NCBI GenBank assembly: GCA_019044685.2
Contig: JAGTXX020000003.1
Span: 620,001-684,000, forward strand
Direction: 5' to 3'
Length of the DNA: 64,000 bases
Source of the DNA: Nannochloris sp. 'desiccata'
Lineage: Eukaryota; Chlorophyta; Trebouxiophyceae; Chlorellales; Chlorellaceae
Shown here: piece by piece, positions 21,143 through 31,375 of the stretch
Layout of the letters: each line of letters begins with the position of its first letter
Numbering within the stretch: the stretch's first letter is position 1
Made by a program: the position numbers and the translations under genes
Notes under the pieces: generated by a model
The model's input: the letters and a program-made list of their open reading frames with translations, nothing else
Told to the model about the DNA's origin: nothing
Database searches by the model: none

Positions 21143-21876
21143 TTGGAGCAACTGTCTTTTTACCCGAAATTCGACGTTACAAAGATACTGGTAACCAAGA
21201 TTTTAAGCCCATTGCATCATGCACACGAGATGCATGGTCTTCAAGCTAGAAATTCTCGCGTTAGCCTCAGAGGAGCATAAGATGCTAAGATTTAAATCTT
21301 TAAAGCAAGTTATCTTCGAATGCTTTTATCTCTTGACTTAACAACTGGCTCTCACATGATACAAGGATATGGTGTTAGAAATATACAAGTTCAAACTCCT
21401 TTTGCTAGTGACCATTGAATCTCGAACTTTTGCCCTATATACCCTGCTGGGAGAGGGTGGGAGCAGGCAACCAAAACAAAGTTAGAAGAAATATATATCC
21501 CAGAAATATAGTTCTCCCACGGATATAGTGAGGACTCCAACTCCAAGGAGGCCTGATATTTGATTTCAAAGCGATTCCTTGATTCTGATCAGATCTTCAC
21601 AGTCTGCTTCCTGACATTATGACAGCTCTAATCTTTATATGTGTTTCCAATATCAAATCCACATTTGATATCGACATGTAACGGCCGCCATCGTCATTTT
21701 TCACTGTTAAAGCAGCTTTGGGGATCCAGCCGCCAGCCATGATCAGCGTCGCCAGCCAAAAAATGGCAGTAGCTCCCTCAAAAGGGCAGGCATCGCACAA
21801 GCAAGCTGGGGCAACAGATGTAGAGAAGTAAAGGTAGGTGAAGTTGCTCCAGAGGTCATCAGCGCTTCTCCACCCA
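21143..21876. other. Intergenic region, edge of the accessory island
   Basis: Contains the glycosyltransferase promoter and the 3' flank of the left recombinase gene. A 116-codon minus frame at 21597-21947 overlaps the recombinase end in another frame and is not supported. I could not find a terminal repeat marking the island edge. Confidence 0.4.
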
Positions 21877-24043
21877 CTAGGCTCCAGCCCGTTCAGCCTC
21901 AGCCCATTGCACCGCCGGCCAGCCCGTTGTCGCCTGCCAGTGAACATCCAGCAGGTTCTTTAGGTCCAGCTTGGTTACTTTTGACCGTCCTTTGATAGTA
22001 CTCTTCAGCTTCTGCATGTCAGTTGTGTTGACAACGCCCTGCAGCGCCTCAATGAACGTGGAAATGCTGATGCCTGCTCTCCCGCCGAGTGACTTCTCCT
22101 TGGCGTCGAGCTTCTCCAAGACCCCCTGCAGAGCTTGAATACCACTCTGCAGGTCGCCCTTCTCCTCAGAAAGCCTCGCAATCACCCTCACCACCGCTTC
22201 GAGCCTGCCCTTCTGCATTGTGAGGCCATGGGGTTGCTTGGTGTCGGAGCTCTCAACGATGTTGTTGATGATTGGTCTCTCCTGCTCCCACAGGTTCCAG
22301 AGGTCAACGCAGGTCTTGCAGTCGCGGAATGCAATCGAGTGGCTGGCGTAGACCTTGGTGGAGGCCTTGGGAACCTCCACAGCGACTCTGGGCGGAGCAT
22401 CATGGGCATCTTCTTCTCTATTTTCAATTTTTTCAATTGCCCGACGCTCCTTGTCCAACACCTTCTCAGCAAACTTTTTGTACTCGGCAGTCTGCATGAT
22501 GCCATTGATTTCTTTTAGATGAGCTAGCGTATAACGGTCTCCGTACCGGTGGTATTTCAAGGGGAGGTTCTGCCAGCATACCATCCCCAAATACAACAAC
22601 ACCTGTAAGAAAGTCTCGGCGCCTATTTCCTTCTCGTGGCATTTCAACCCTTGATGCTGCTCCAAGAGTATCTGCAGCGCTTTTCTCACTCCTGGCATGA
22701 CTGCATCGACCCATGAATCAGGCACCTGCACCTCTGCGCGCCCCAAATAGTGTTTGAATGACCCCTTGAACCCGGCAAGGGCTAAATGAGCACCCAGGTG
22801 CTGGCAGCGCCGACGACTGGCTTTTTGCTAAGTACGAGTTGGCACAGGTACCGCTGCCTGATTTCCACTCACCGAGCCGTTCTACGATGTCGACAGAGGT
22901 GTGAGCACCTGACCGAATGGCGGCGGTGTTGCGCATGAGGTGCATCAAGCGGTTTACTGTATTTCGCAGCCCGGCCTTGCTGAGTTGGTTGCTGAAGAGC
23001 GCCGTCAGTCCATCAGCAGATACACTGTTATCTTGATGGAACAGAGGCATCGTGCGCCATTCTTCTCTTCTATGCAACACCAAGTCCCCAAAGTCAACGT
23101 CTCTGCCTGGAGTCAAGGCATCGTAGATCAGAAGGTCGGCTAACCAGCCTTGAGCGTCGAGGTGGGCATGTTTATGGAGGCCGCATGCAGCACCGCGAAA
23201 CTCGCCATACTTGTTCGTCTTTGTGTTCCCATCTTTTTTAACATTTAGTAAGCAATGCTGAACTGGGTTTGTGTCTTGGGTCGTGGTGAACATTGCTTTG
23301 TACTTCATCGTGCAAAGGTCGCTGCAGCGGGAAGCGCTGCTGAAGCCGAAGCTGATGAACGCTGCAGTAAGCCATCGGGAGCGGCTGTCGCCTCCAACCC
23401 TCATGCAACTATCAATAACCTGTTCGTACTCATGGGGTTTTAGCGTCGTTGTCTCCTCGGTTCCCAGCAAGGAATTGGCCTCCGGGGCGAACTTTCTCTT
23501 TGCCGTCACCCTCCCAGCGGTCTCCAGAGCTCCTCTAAACCACGCATCATCCTTCAGGCTACCAGGCCTCGGTATGCCCAGCTGGCACTCTCTTAGTTTT
23601 ATCATCGCATTTTGGAAAGAACTCATGCTTCCTTTTAAGTTGTCGCCCTTCAGTAGGCTGTCCACAACAATCTGGGCGGCGTCGGCAACTTTGCTCACAG
23701 GGTGGGCGAGGCATGAAAGAGGCTGGCTCTCGTACTCTGGACGTGTGTTCAGCTCAGCTATCGCTGCGTGAAAGTGATTCCAATAGGTCTGGTAGCTCTT
23801 TCTGGTATTTTTTTCAAGCTTTCCAAATTTGTCATAGACCCGAACCGCCTGGGCGCGCTTCTTCTCGCCGCCACAGCGCTGTAGGTCGTCTTCGGAGATG
23901 GGCTTGGCACCTAGCCCGGTGTATTCCAAGAGGATGATTGGATCGTAGCTTGCGAGATACTCCTCTACATCAGCAAGGGGCCACAGACGTGAGAGACACT
24001 CGATGGCGTTGGTAGGCATTTGGATCATGATTTTCACTTGCAT
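21877..24043 (-). pseudogene. Tyrosine recombinase (Crypton-like), interrupted by a frameshift
   Basis: Two overlapping frames make one gene. Part 1 (24043-22718, 441 residues) carries the recombinase catalytic pattern: an arginine in SSASRCSDLCTMKYK (near 23320), HxxR as HLMRNTAAIRS (near 22940), a Trp in ERLGEWKSGSG and the tyrosine in CANSYLAKS (near 22832). Part 2, up to 22746, continues in the frame shifted by one base. That frame is open upstream to about 22800 and reads FKHYLGRAEVQVPDSWVDAV, so a one-base change near 22800-22815 explains the break. The last ~200 residues (TCVDLWNLWEQERP) may be a GCR1_C-like DNA-binding domain, as in Cryptons. Such enzymes cut and rejoin DNA through a covalent tyrosine link. 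GC content looks higher than in neighbouring host genes. It is transcribed away from the palindrome. A programmed shift or sequence error is possible. Confidence 0.72.
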
Positions 24044-25520
24044 TCTATAGCTGCTAGCTCCTTATATGACTTTTTTCGTATAGAATAGAATAGAGTATCT
24101 GTATTGTGTAATTATTTAAAGGATTTCGCAGGCTTGTTATGCTTTGTAGAGGGCAAAAATCTTTAAATACATTTTCCCGGGAATCCTGCTCCCGCCTTTG
24201 TCCTCCTCCAGCGTGCTGGGTATCGGCGATAACGAATTCTGTCGAAAGCGGCGCTATCCATCGACACTCGTATAATATACTCTGCAGTGGCAACCACCAT
24301 GGGAGCTGGTGTACCCTTGTGACACGGCTAATCTTTAACTGCCTTTGCCAGCTGTAGCCTCCCCGTCAACGGCGGCCTCCAGCCCCAAACCACCTCAAGA
24401 AGTGCCGGCGACAGAGTGCCGGCGACGATGAAACAATCGATGGCTAATTGATTGATAACTACTGTGGATTAATTAATTGCGCTTGGGCGGCGCACTGGAA
24501 GTTGTTATTTTGGCCCGCTGCTGGTTCCGGGATCCCGGAGCTTGCCAAGCTGTTTTACGAGATTGCCGGCGACTTTAATTCTTCAAAACTTTCTGTGTTT
24601 TTACGCTTTACAACGTTGAGCTTTATGGAAACATTGTTTATCACCGTCTTACATGTTAATCACTATTTAAAAACATGTTTTTATCAAGACCTTGAAAAAT
24701 GCGCCGAAAAAATACTTTCTTCAAGATTTTTTTGACTTGAAAAAACAAATTATTTGGCCACAAGAGGGACTTGGATTTAGGTATATTCTAGATTGATGAC
24801 AATCAGCATAGCTGGAAAAAAAATCAAGTATAAAAAATATATTTTTAATACTCGAAATCACAAAAAAGGCAAAAGTTGTCCCTCCACTGCAGTACTAAGA
24901 CCTTACTATTTGGGCGACTTTGATGCCCTTACGGTCGATGTTTCAGAGCTCATTTTGGGCTATCAGTTTCTATATTAGGTCATCCATGTGGTTTCCTTTA
25001 ACATAGCGTCTCATTTGTGGCTCTGTTAACTACTCTAGCGCTGTGGGGCTTTGAGAGGACGATGCGGCCAAACTTTTTATAGAAAGGTTAAACGTTGGTT
25101 GAATCTTATGTAAAAATGGTAGTGGTGGTTAAAGACATGGGTGGGGAACGTTGAACGCCGGCTGCGGGCCACTGCATCATCATGAAGCACCGCCGACGAC
25201 GGTTGAGGCCTGGCCAGCTCTCCTTCCCCTTAAAGCAAGCCCTTCCATCACCCTTGCCATTTGGTAGTGGGTTGGTTGAATTCTGAGCTCCGCTGCCCCA
25301 AATGACCCCGAAATAGATAGAGGATAAGAAGGTACCTCTGGGATCCCGGTGTGGACTCAAACTGTTCTCTAACCATAACGTGTTTGGGGCAGTTTGGGTC
25401 CATTGAATTTGGAAATAGAAATCTTTGACCCCCAAAGTGTACTCTAACGTATAGTGTCTGGGACAGTTTGGGTCTCACCACAGTCAAGTTATAACGAGAA
25501 AGCTATTTGACCCCGAAAAC
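24044..25520. other. Non-coding stretch between left recombinase and palindrome
   Basis: About 1.5 kb with no supported gene. It holds a 12-base direct repeat (agtgccggcgac, near 24400-24425) and a diverged tandem pair around 25379-25401 and 25454-25477 sharing the core cagtttgggtc. The palindrome begins abruptly at 25521. Short frames here are not convincing. Confidence 0.5.
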
Positions 25521-26509
25521 AGTAGGAAGGGCTTGAGAAGGTTCTTCAACTAAAACAAAGAGGTCTGGCTGGGATTCTGTTGCTGTGGGCAAGACCCCGG
25601 GCTGGGATTCAAAATCAGCGGTGGCTCCTGCAGGCTCCATGTTGCCTAGGAAGAAACGCTACTATGTCTCGAAATAAACACCAATTAGATTAAAGATGTG
25701 AAACGGAACCTAGGCTGATGAATACACTCCATGCATAGGACGTGTGGCAGCTCCTTCAAGGTAGGAAGCTGCTGCAGTACCGGCGAAGGAAGGAGCAAGG
25801 ATATTGCACCAGCTTACAAACTAACAGATAAAGACAGTGCAGCTATCTATCTCAAGTGATTGTGTTACATACAGACGATATAGATACCATATGAAGATAT
25901 AGAGGCGATAGATGTTGGGTATCTGCCCTGAATGTGCAATTAAAGAGTTTGGCGGTGGCTGGCGGTGAAGGCGGTGGAAATTCGTTCCTCACAAAACTGA
26001 GATAGAAAGGCAGTATAGCTGCGTCTCAGCAAGGCAGCTCACTGCATGTGGGTGATGGAGCAGTAGATGAAAGCGTAGTGCTGATTGCCGGAGGTTTCTC
26101 CACCAACTGGTGCTATTAGACAGCTTGGCAGCCACCGGGGGGCTGGCTGGCGGTGGGAGCGGTGGTGGGAACCAGTGGGATTTGCCCAAGGCAGCAGCGA
26201 CTCGGTCAAGAGGAGAACGAGCGCAGCTGGATATTCAACGAGCTGATGTCGATGATTTGATATCGTGGGTGCTGCCACTCAGGGGTGCAGACGCAGCGAG
26301 TGATCAGGAATCGCCTGAGCGATCATCAACTTTATGATCAGCGCAGCATTGGTGGCGAGCAGACTGCTGCAGCCTCTCACAGATATTTGGTATTCGTTTC
26401 TCTTTGCAAGAATTGCTCAGAACGGCGTTTAAAGCCTTCTCCCAGCCTTTCTCCCAGTCTTCTCCCCGGGAGTGGGGCCCAGCCTCACTTATTCATCTCC
26501 CACGCAAAA
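25521..26509 (-). mobile_element. Truncated mirror copy of the recombinase element
   Basis: The outer 989 bp of the left palindrome arm mirror the start of the element at 28314-31231. They include one terminal repeat (26436-26509), the non-coding 5' part and the first 40 codons of recombinase exon 1 (25640 down to 25521). The copy stops in mid-exon; the frame then ends within a few codons of unrelated DNA. It cannot encode a recombinase but its terminal repeat is intact. Confidence 0.8.
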
Positions 26510-26648
26510 AACCAAAAGAAATTATTAGAAGCCCTGCAGGCAATTCAAGCATATTATTTTTTTCCTAGTCTTTTTTAAAGAAAAATACTCTAAGTGTTTA
26601 GGGACTGCTGGCTAAGGCTGTTTCCGCTTTTACTCGTAATTTTCCTCG

Positions 26649-27483
26649 ATGCAACGCCCAAGCCGTGGGCCGTTTGCTCTCTTAGGGACCGCAGCGGCAT
26701 TAGGAGTAGGAGTCAGAGCGATCAAAAAAGTAAGTGCATCATCTTTGCCGTTTTTGTTGGCAACAGATTAGAACTTATCTGAATTGTTTGTTGTTTTCAT
26801 CTTGGATCAGCTCACTAATTAATTTACTGTTCTCTTGTGCTTGCGCATCTTGTAGGCTCGTCCATTCCAAGCATATAATGCCCTAAACCCCCTGAATTCT
26901 ATGGTTTTACCGGCCAGCTTGGCTTCATTCGAACTTGCTGCGGAATCCACCTACTCCAACTGCCCTAATTGCAAACCCCAATTTTGGGACAACTTGCCCA
27001 TCAAAGAATTAGTTATCTGCGGCATCTTTTTTGTAGGAGTGGTTCTAAGTGGACAAGCTGCCGTGGCTGCCGTAAGTGCCTTCATTTTCAAAAAAGTGCT
27101 TTTCTGGCGGGAGTCCCAGGTCTCTATTTATCTTCTTTTCCTCGTTTTCTAAAATATGACTTCACCTTTCTTTCCTTCTGTAGAACATCGGGTACGCTAG
27201 AATCATTGGTTTCACTTTCGCAGTGGGATCAGCTACTTTTACCGCTGCAAGCAAGCTCTTTGGGATTGAAAAAGAAACCACAATTTTAGGCCTAAAAATA
27301 GATCAAGAAACCGCAATGTTAGGCCTAAAAATAGATCACCTAGAGACGAGGCAAGCAGAATTCAAGGTCGATGTCAACCAGGTGAAGGTCGATCTCAACC
27401 AGGTGAAGGTCGATCTCAACCAGGTGAAAGTCGACCTTCACCTGGTTGACATCGACCTTGAATTCTGCTTGCCTCGTCTCTAG
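26649..27483 (+). CDS. Membrane/coiled-coil protein spanning the palindrome centre, plus copy
   Basis: Not recognised. Exons 26649-26729, 26856-27071 and 27184-27483 join in phase 0 at gtaagt/ttgtag and gtaagt/tctgtag, giving 198 residues. The N-terminus MQRPSRGPFALLGTAAALGV is basic and small-residue-rich, possibly an organelle-targeting sequence. A CPNCKP motif and a hydrophobic segment (LVICGIFFVGVVLSGQAAVA) follow, then a second hydrophobic stretch (IGFTFAVGSATFTAASKLFG). Next come near-repeats LGLKIDQETAM / LGLKIDHLET and 7-residue repeats of the type VDLNQVK. The last ~18 residues (ending LEFCLPRL) are read from the antisense of the gene's own KVDVNQ region, past the palindrome centre. 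The original gene was therefore probably longer or ended differently. Confidence 0.65.
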
Positions 27484-28174
27484 GTGATCTATTTTTAGGC
27501 CTAACATTGCGGTTTCTTGATCTATTTTTAGGCCTAAAATTGTGGTTTCTTTTTCAATCCCAAAGAGCTTGCTTGCAGCGGTAAAAGTAGCTGATCCCAC
27601 TGCGAAAGTGAAACCAATGATTCTAGCGTACCCGATGTTCTACAGAAGGAAAGAAAGGTGAAGTCATATTTTAGAAAACGAGGAAAAGAAGATAAATAGA
27701 GACCTGGGACTCCCGCCAGAAAAGCACTTTTTTGAAAATGAAGGCACTTACGGCAGCCACGGCAGCTTGTCCACTTAGAACCACTCCTACAAAAAAGATG
27801 CCGCAGATAACTAATTCTTTGATGGGCAAGTTGTCCCAAAATTGGGGTTTGCAATTAGGGCAGTTGGAGTAGGTGGATTCCGCAGCAAGTTCGAATGAAG
27901 CCAAGCTGGCCGGTAAAACCATAGAATTCAGGGGGTTTAGGGCATTATATGCTTGGAATGGACGAGCCTACAAGATGCGCAAGCACAAGAGAACAGTAAA
28001 TTAATTAGTGAGCTGATCCAAGATGAAAACAACAAACAATTCAGATAAGTTCTAATCTGTTGCCAACAAAAACGGCAAAGATGATGCACTTACTTTTTTG
28101 ATCGCTCTGACTCCTACTCCTAATGCCGCTGCGGTCCCTAAGAGAGCAAACGGCCCACGGCTTGGGCGTTGCAT
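27340..28174 (-). CDS. Membrane/coiled-coil protein, mirror copy on the minus strand
   Basis: Exact mirror of the plus copy: exons 28094-28174, 27752-27967 and 27340-27639. The proteins differ only in the central repeat, where the spacer read from this side gives FHLVEIDLHLVEIDL in place of the VDLNQVK run. The two genes converge and their coding ends overlap by 144 bp (27340-27483). The mobile element begins only 140 bp upstream of this start codon, so insertion was in or near the promoter. Convergent transcription would give mRNAs with complementary 3' parts. Which copy, if any, is expressed is unknown. Confidence 0.6.
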
Positions 28175-28313
28175 CGAGGAAAATTACGAGTAAAAGCGGA
28201 AACAGCCTTAGCCAGCAGTCCCTAAACACTTAGAGTATTTTTCTTTAAAAAAGACTAGGAAAAAAATAATATGCTTGAATTGCCTGCAGGGCTTCTAATA
28301 ATTTCTTTTGGTT

Positions 28314-28387
28314 TTTTGCGTGGGAGATGAATAAGTGAGGCTGGGCCCCACTCTCGGGGAGAAGACTGGGAGAAAGGCTGGGAGAAG
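28314..28387 (+). repeat. Left terminal inverted repeat of the element
   Basis: Pairs with 31164-31231 in inverse orientation; a third copy lies at 26436-26509 in the left palindrome arm, in direct orientation to the right end. It contains a local GC palindrome (ccccactctcgggg) absent from the right end. Confidence 0.75.
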
Positions 28388-29182
28388 GCTTTAAACGCCG
28401 TTCTGAGCAATTCTTGCAAAGAGAAATGAATACCAAATATCTGTGAGAGGCTGCAGCAGTCTGCTCGCCACCAATGCTGCGCTGATCATAAAGTTGATGA
28501 TCGCTCAGGCGATTCCTGATCACTCGCTGCGTCTGCACCCCTGAGTGGCAGCACCCACGATATCAAATCATCGACATCAGCTCGTTGAATATCCAGCTGC
28601 GCTCGTTCTCCTCTTGACCGAGTCGCTGCTGCCTTGGGCAAATCCCACTGGTTCCCACCACCGCTCCCACCGCCAGCCAGCCCCCCGGTGGCTGCCAAGC
28701 TGTCTAATAGCACCAGTTGGTGGAGAAACCTCCGGCAATCAGCACTACGCTTTCATCTACTGCTCCATCACCCACATGCAGTGAGCTGCCTTGCTGAGAC
28801 GCAGCTATACTGCCTTTCTATCTCAGTTTTGTGAGGAACGAATTTCCACCGCCTTCACCGCCAGCCACCGCCAAACTCTTTAATTGCACATTCAGGGCAG
28901 ATACCCAACATCTATCGCCTCTATATCTTCATATGGTATCTATATCGTCTGTATGTAACACAATCACTTGAGATAGATAGCTGCACTGTCTTTATCTGTT
29001 AGTTTGTAAGCTGGTGCAATATCCTTGCTCCTTCCTTCGCCGGTACTGCAGCAGCTTCCTACCTTGAAGGAGCTGCCACACGTCCTATGCATGGAGTGTA
29101 TTCATCAGCCTAGGTTCCGTTTCACATCTTTAATCTAATTGGTGTTTATTTCGAGACATAGTAGCGTTTCTTCCTAGGCAAC

Positions 29183-31205
29183 ATGGAGCCTGCAGGAGCC
29201 ACCGCTGATTTTGAATCCCAGCCCGGGGTCTTGCCCACAGCAACAGAATCCCAGCCAGACCTCTTTGTTTTAGTTGAAGAACCTTCTCAAGCCCTTCCTA
29301 CTTCTAATGAACCCAGTAGGTTTAGATTGTCTTTTATCGATGTTTTTTTGCTACTTTTTAGCTGACCTTGTTGGTGTTGCTGCAGGGACGGTGAGACCTC
29401 GCCGGGGTGATCAAACACCTGCTAAATTCGATGAATTCACCGTTATCAAGCCTACGAGAGGACGCCCTACAAAAAAGCGTGTTGCAGAGGTCCAGCCTAC
29501 GCAGCAGCAGCAACAGGAGCAGGTGGAGCACGACGACCTTTCTGCTGCACTCGCCATCCCCGGCCTGCCAGCTCTTCCTGACCTCGGTGCTGCTGTCCGT
29601 GAGTTCATGCTGGGCGATGGACCAAAGTTGAGCGCAGAAGACATCAAGCGCCTCTCAGACCAAGCTGTGCTCGACCTGTTGGCCAAAATTCCCGCTGCCT
29701 TCCTTGTCAATCTGGACGCCGACCCCCAGCAGCTGGTCAACGCCAATTTACTAGATATTGGGGTATATTTGCAGTACAAAGACCTCACGCTGCCTCTGCA
29801 CCGGTATATTGTAGACAGGGTGTGCGCAGAGTGGTTTGGAAAGCTCCGATTCGCAACCAAAACCAACTATTTTACTGCAATCAACAGAGTCACCGGGGCT
29901 GACCAGCCCCTTGCGACGACAGCCCTCGTGCTGCCCTACGATGCTATTGCTACATCAATTGACAGGATTATCCAATCTGGAGTTGATGCTGGTGCTGTGA
30001 AGCACCCCGCTGGCACATTAAGTGTCTTCCAGTCTGCTCTCACCCGCCTTGTAGCCATCCAGCTAGGGGTCCCGGGGGAGCAACGCCCAGTCGCCGATGC
30101 AACCAAAAAGTTCAAAAATGACACCCTCCTTGCCATTGAGAACAAATCCGCCATTGGAGGAAGTGCGTGGAAGCTGCTGGTGGAGAAGTGGAGGGGCTAT
30201 GCCCACCCAAACAAGCGCGTAGCAGCAGTTCAAAAAATTGCGCAGGCAAAGCTCATCACCGTCGCCGAAATCAAACAAGTCCAAGCAGTTGCCTTGATGA
30301 GCCCCTTGAGAGAGCTGGATGCCATCCTGCTCTCCATAGCTGGCCTGAGCTTTCTGATGTCGAGGGGGAATCGCAGTGAAATTTTGCCTCACCTCAAGTT
30401 CTTTGGAATGAAGCTCACGGTGCACCAAAAACACGACGGCACTACCCGCCGCCTGCTTGGGGTTTCACTCGATGCCCAGCTCAAGCACGATAGTGGCTCG
30501 ATGCTGAGAGACCTTGGCATGCTGCAGCACAAAGACCCACTCCTTGATACACATGGCCACCTCGCTTTCGTAGATTTGAGCTATAACTATCTCTTCGGTT
30601 GGGCTCATGGCCGGGACATCTTGGCTCACATTGCGTGCATGCTGTACGGCACTGTCGCTGCTGCACATGCTGTTGGGGCCTACCGTGCGTCAGAACCCGC
30701 ACTTGCAGCTGAATCAAACCCTCTTGGGTGGTTGGAGTACGGTTTTCTAGCCAAAGGCAAGGCGACAGAAGCGAAAGTGGGTCAAATTACGAGCAACTTA
30801 AGAACCTTGCTCAAGGAAGCTGAGTTGCGCAAGGTCGTTGTTGGGCATCTTGGTCGCAATACCCTCTGTACCACCTTGCTTTCTGAAGATGTATCATCGT
30901 ACCAGACAGCGACGTTGATGGGGTGGAGCCTTCAGGACCAGATGCAACGTTCTTACGCCTCCAAAACCTCCATTGCTGCTTTGCCTGCGCTGGAAGCTGC
31001 TGCTGGTTTTGCTCAAGGAGAGGCCTACAACGTGCCTCGGTCCACAGTAGACCCAGCGCAGCTGTGCCCGAATGTCTACAAGCTCTTTGTGCCCGACTGG
31101 ATGGTGAGGCTTCGGGAGCAGGTGGCAGCAGGCGTAGCCCAGCACGGCGTTGAGTATGTCAGTTCCCAGCCCTCTCCCAGCCTTTCTCCCAGCCTCGCTT
31201 ATTGA
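29183..31205 (+). CDS. Tyrosine recombinase of the palindrome-associated element, two exons
   Basis: Exon 1 (29183-29315) lies almost wholly in the right palindrome arm; exon 2 (29386-31205) follows after a 70-bp intron (gtaggt...ttgctgcag) in phase 1. The protein has 650 residues. The frame opening at 29274 reads through the intron. The N-terminal ~110 residues are disordered, with a Gln/Glu stretch and a basic patch (RGRPTKKR). The middle is helical, as in core-binding domains. Catalytic residues are the Arg in SRGNRSEILPHL (near 30360-30385), HxxR as GHLGRNTLCTT (near 30845), a Trp in LMGWSLQDQ and the Tyr in QRSYASK (near 30950). After the tyrosine, ALPALEAAAGF and LFVPDWMVRL parallel the left recombinase, but the long C-terminal domain there is missing. 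The frame is intact, so the enzyme may be active. Confidence 0.8.
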
Positions 31206-31231
31206 ATAAGTTATTCATCTCCCACGCAAAA
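31164..31231 (-). repeat. Right terminal inverted repeat of the element
   Basis: Ends in ctcccacgcaaaa. It contains the recombinase stop codon and the codons for the SPSLSPSLAY tail. It differs from the left repeat by an ~11-bp internal ttattgaataag-type insertion. Confidence 0.75.
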
Positions 31232-31375
31232 TAATGAGATCTGCCGGAGGGGCAAGTAAATATTCCAACACCCAGCTGGGACCCTTTCAAAAACTTCATT
31301 TAAAGTTTTTCCGTCATTCCCTCCTGCTTCAAGATATATCAGTCATATTACAGGTATTGCTCCATATACACCTAC

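Larger units (their letters stand above)
25521..29302. repeat. 3.78-kb nearly perfect palindrome (inverted repeat)
   Basis: Left arm 25521-27392 and right arm 27431-29302, 1872 bp each, around a 38-bp spacer; paired positions sum to 54823 throughout, so there is no net insertion or deletion between arms. Reading the two arms I found only two mismatches (26396/28427 and 26469/28354); I did not check every base. The arms carry mirror copies of a three-exon gene, one terminal repeat of the adjacent mobile element and the 5' end of the right recombinase gene. Beyond 25521 and 29302 the flanks are unrelated. Near identity implies recent origin or ongoing gene conversion, or an assembly artefact. 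Confidence 0.95.
28314..31231 (+). mobile_element. 2.9-kb element with terminal inverted repeats and a tyrosine recombinase
   Basis: Left end near 28314-28387 and right end 31164-31231 are inverted repeats. Both begin TTTTGCGTGGGAGATGAATA at their outer tips; each then has a small private insert and shares GAGGCTGGG and AGAAAGGCTGGGAGA blocks. One gene lies inside (29183-31205), reading toward the right end, and its stop codon is inside the right repeat. No reverse transcriptase, RNase H or methyltransferase is seen, so it is neither DIRS- nor Ngaro-like. Classical Cryptons lack terminal inverted repeats. A convincing target-site duplication is not visible. The first 989 bp are shared with the palindrome arm. 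Confidence 0.75.

Noticed and set aside
26594..26782. 62-codon frame starting MFRDCWLRLFPLL in both palindrome arms
   Set aside because: It overlaps the better-supported exon 1 of the mirror gene in another frame and reads through the splice donor.
28545..28834. Frames in the palindrome arm upstream of the recombinase (MAAPTISNHRHQ..., MGKSHWFPPPL...)
   Set aside because: They overlap each other, have no domain, and lie in the 5' non-coding part of the element.
29274..31205. Recombinase start at 29274 (MKNLLKPFLLLMNPVGL...)
   Set aside because: It reads through the 70-bp intron; the spliced start at 29183 keeps phase with good splice sites.
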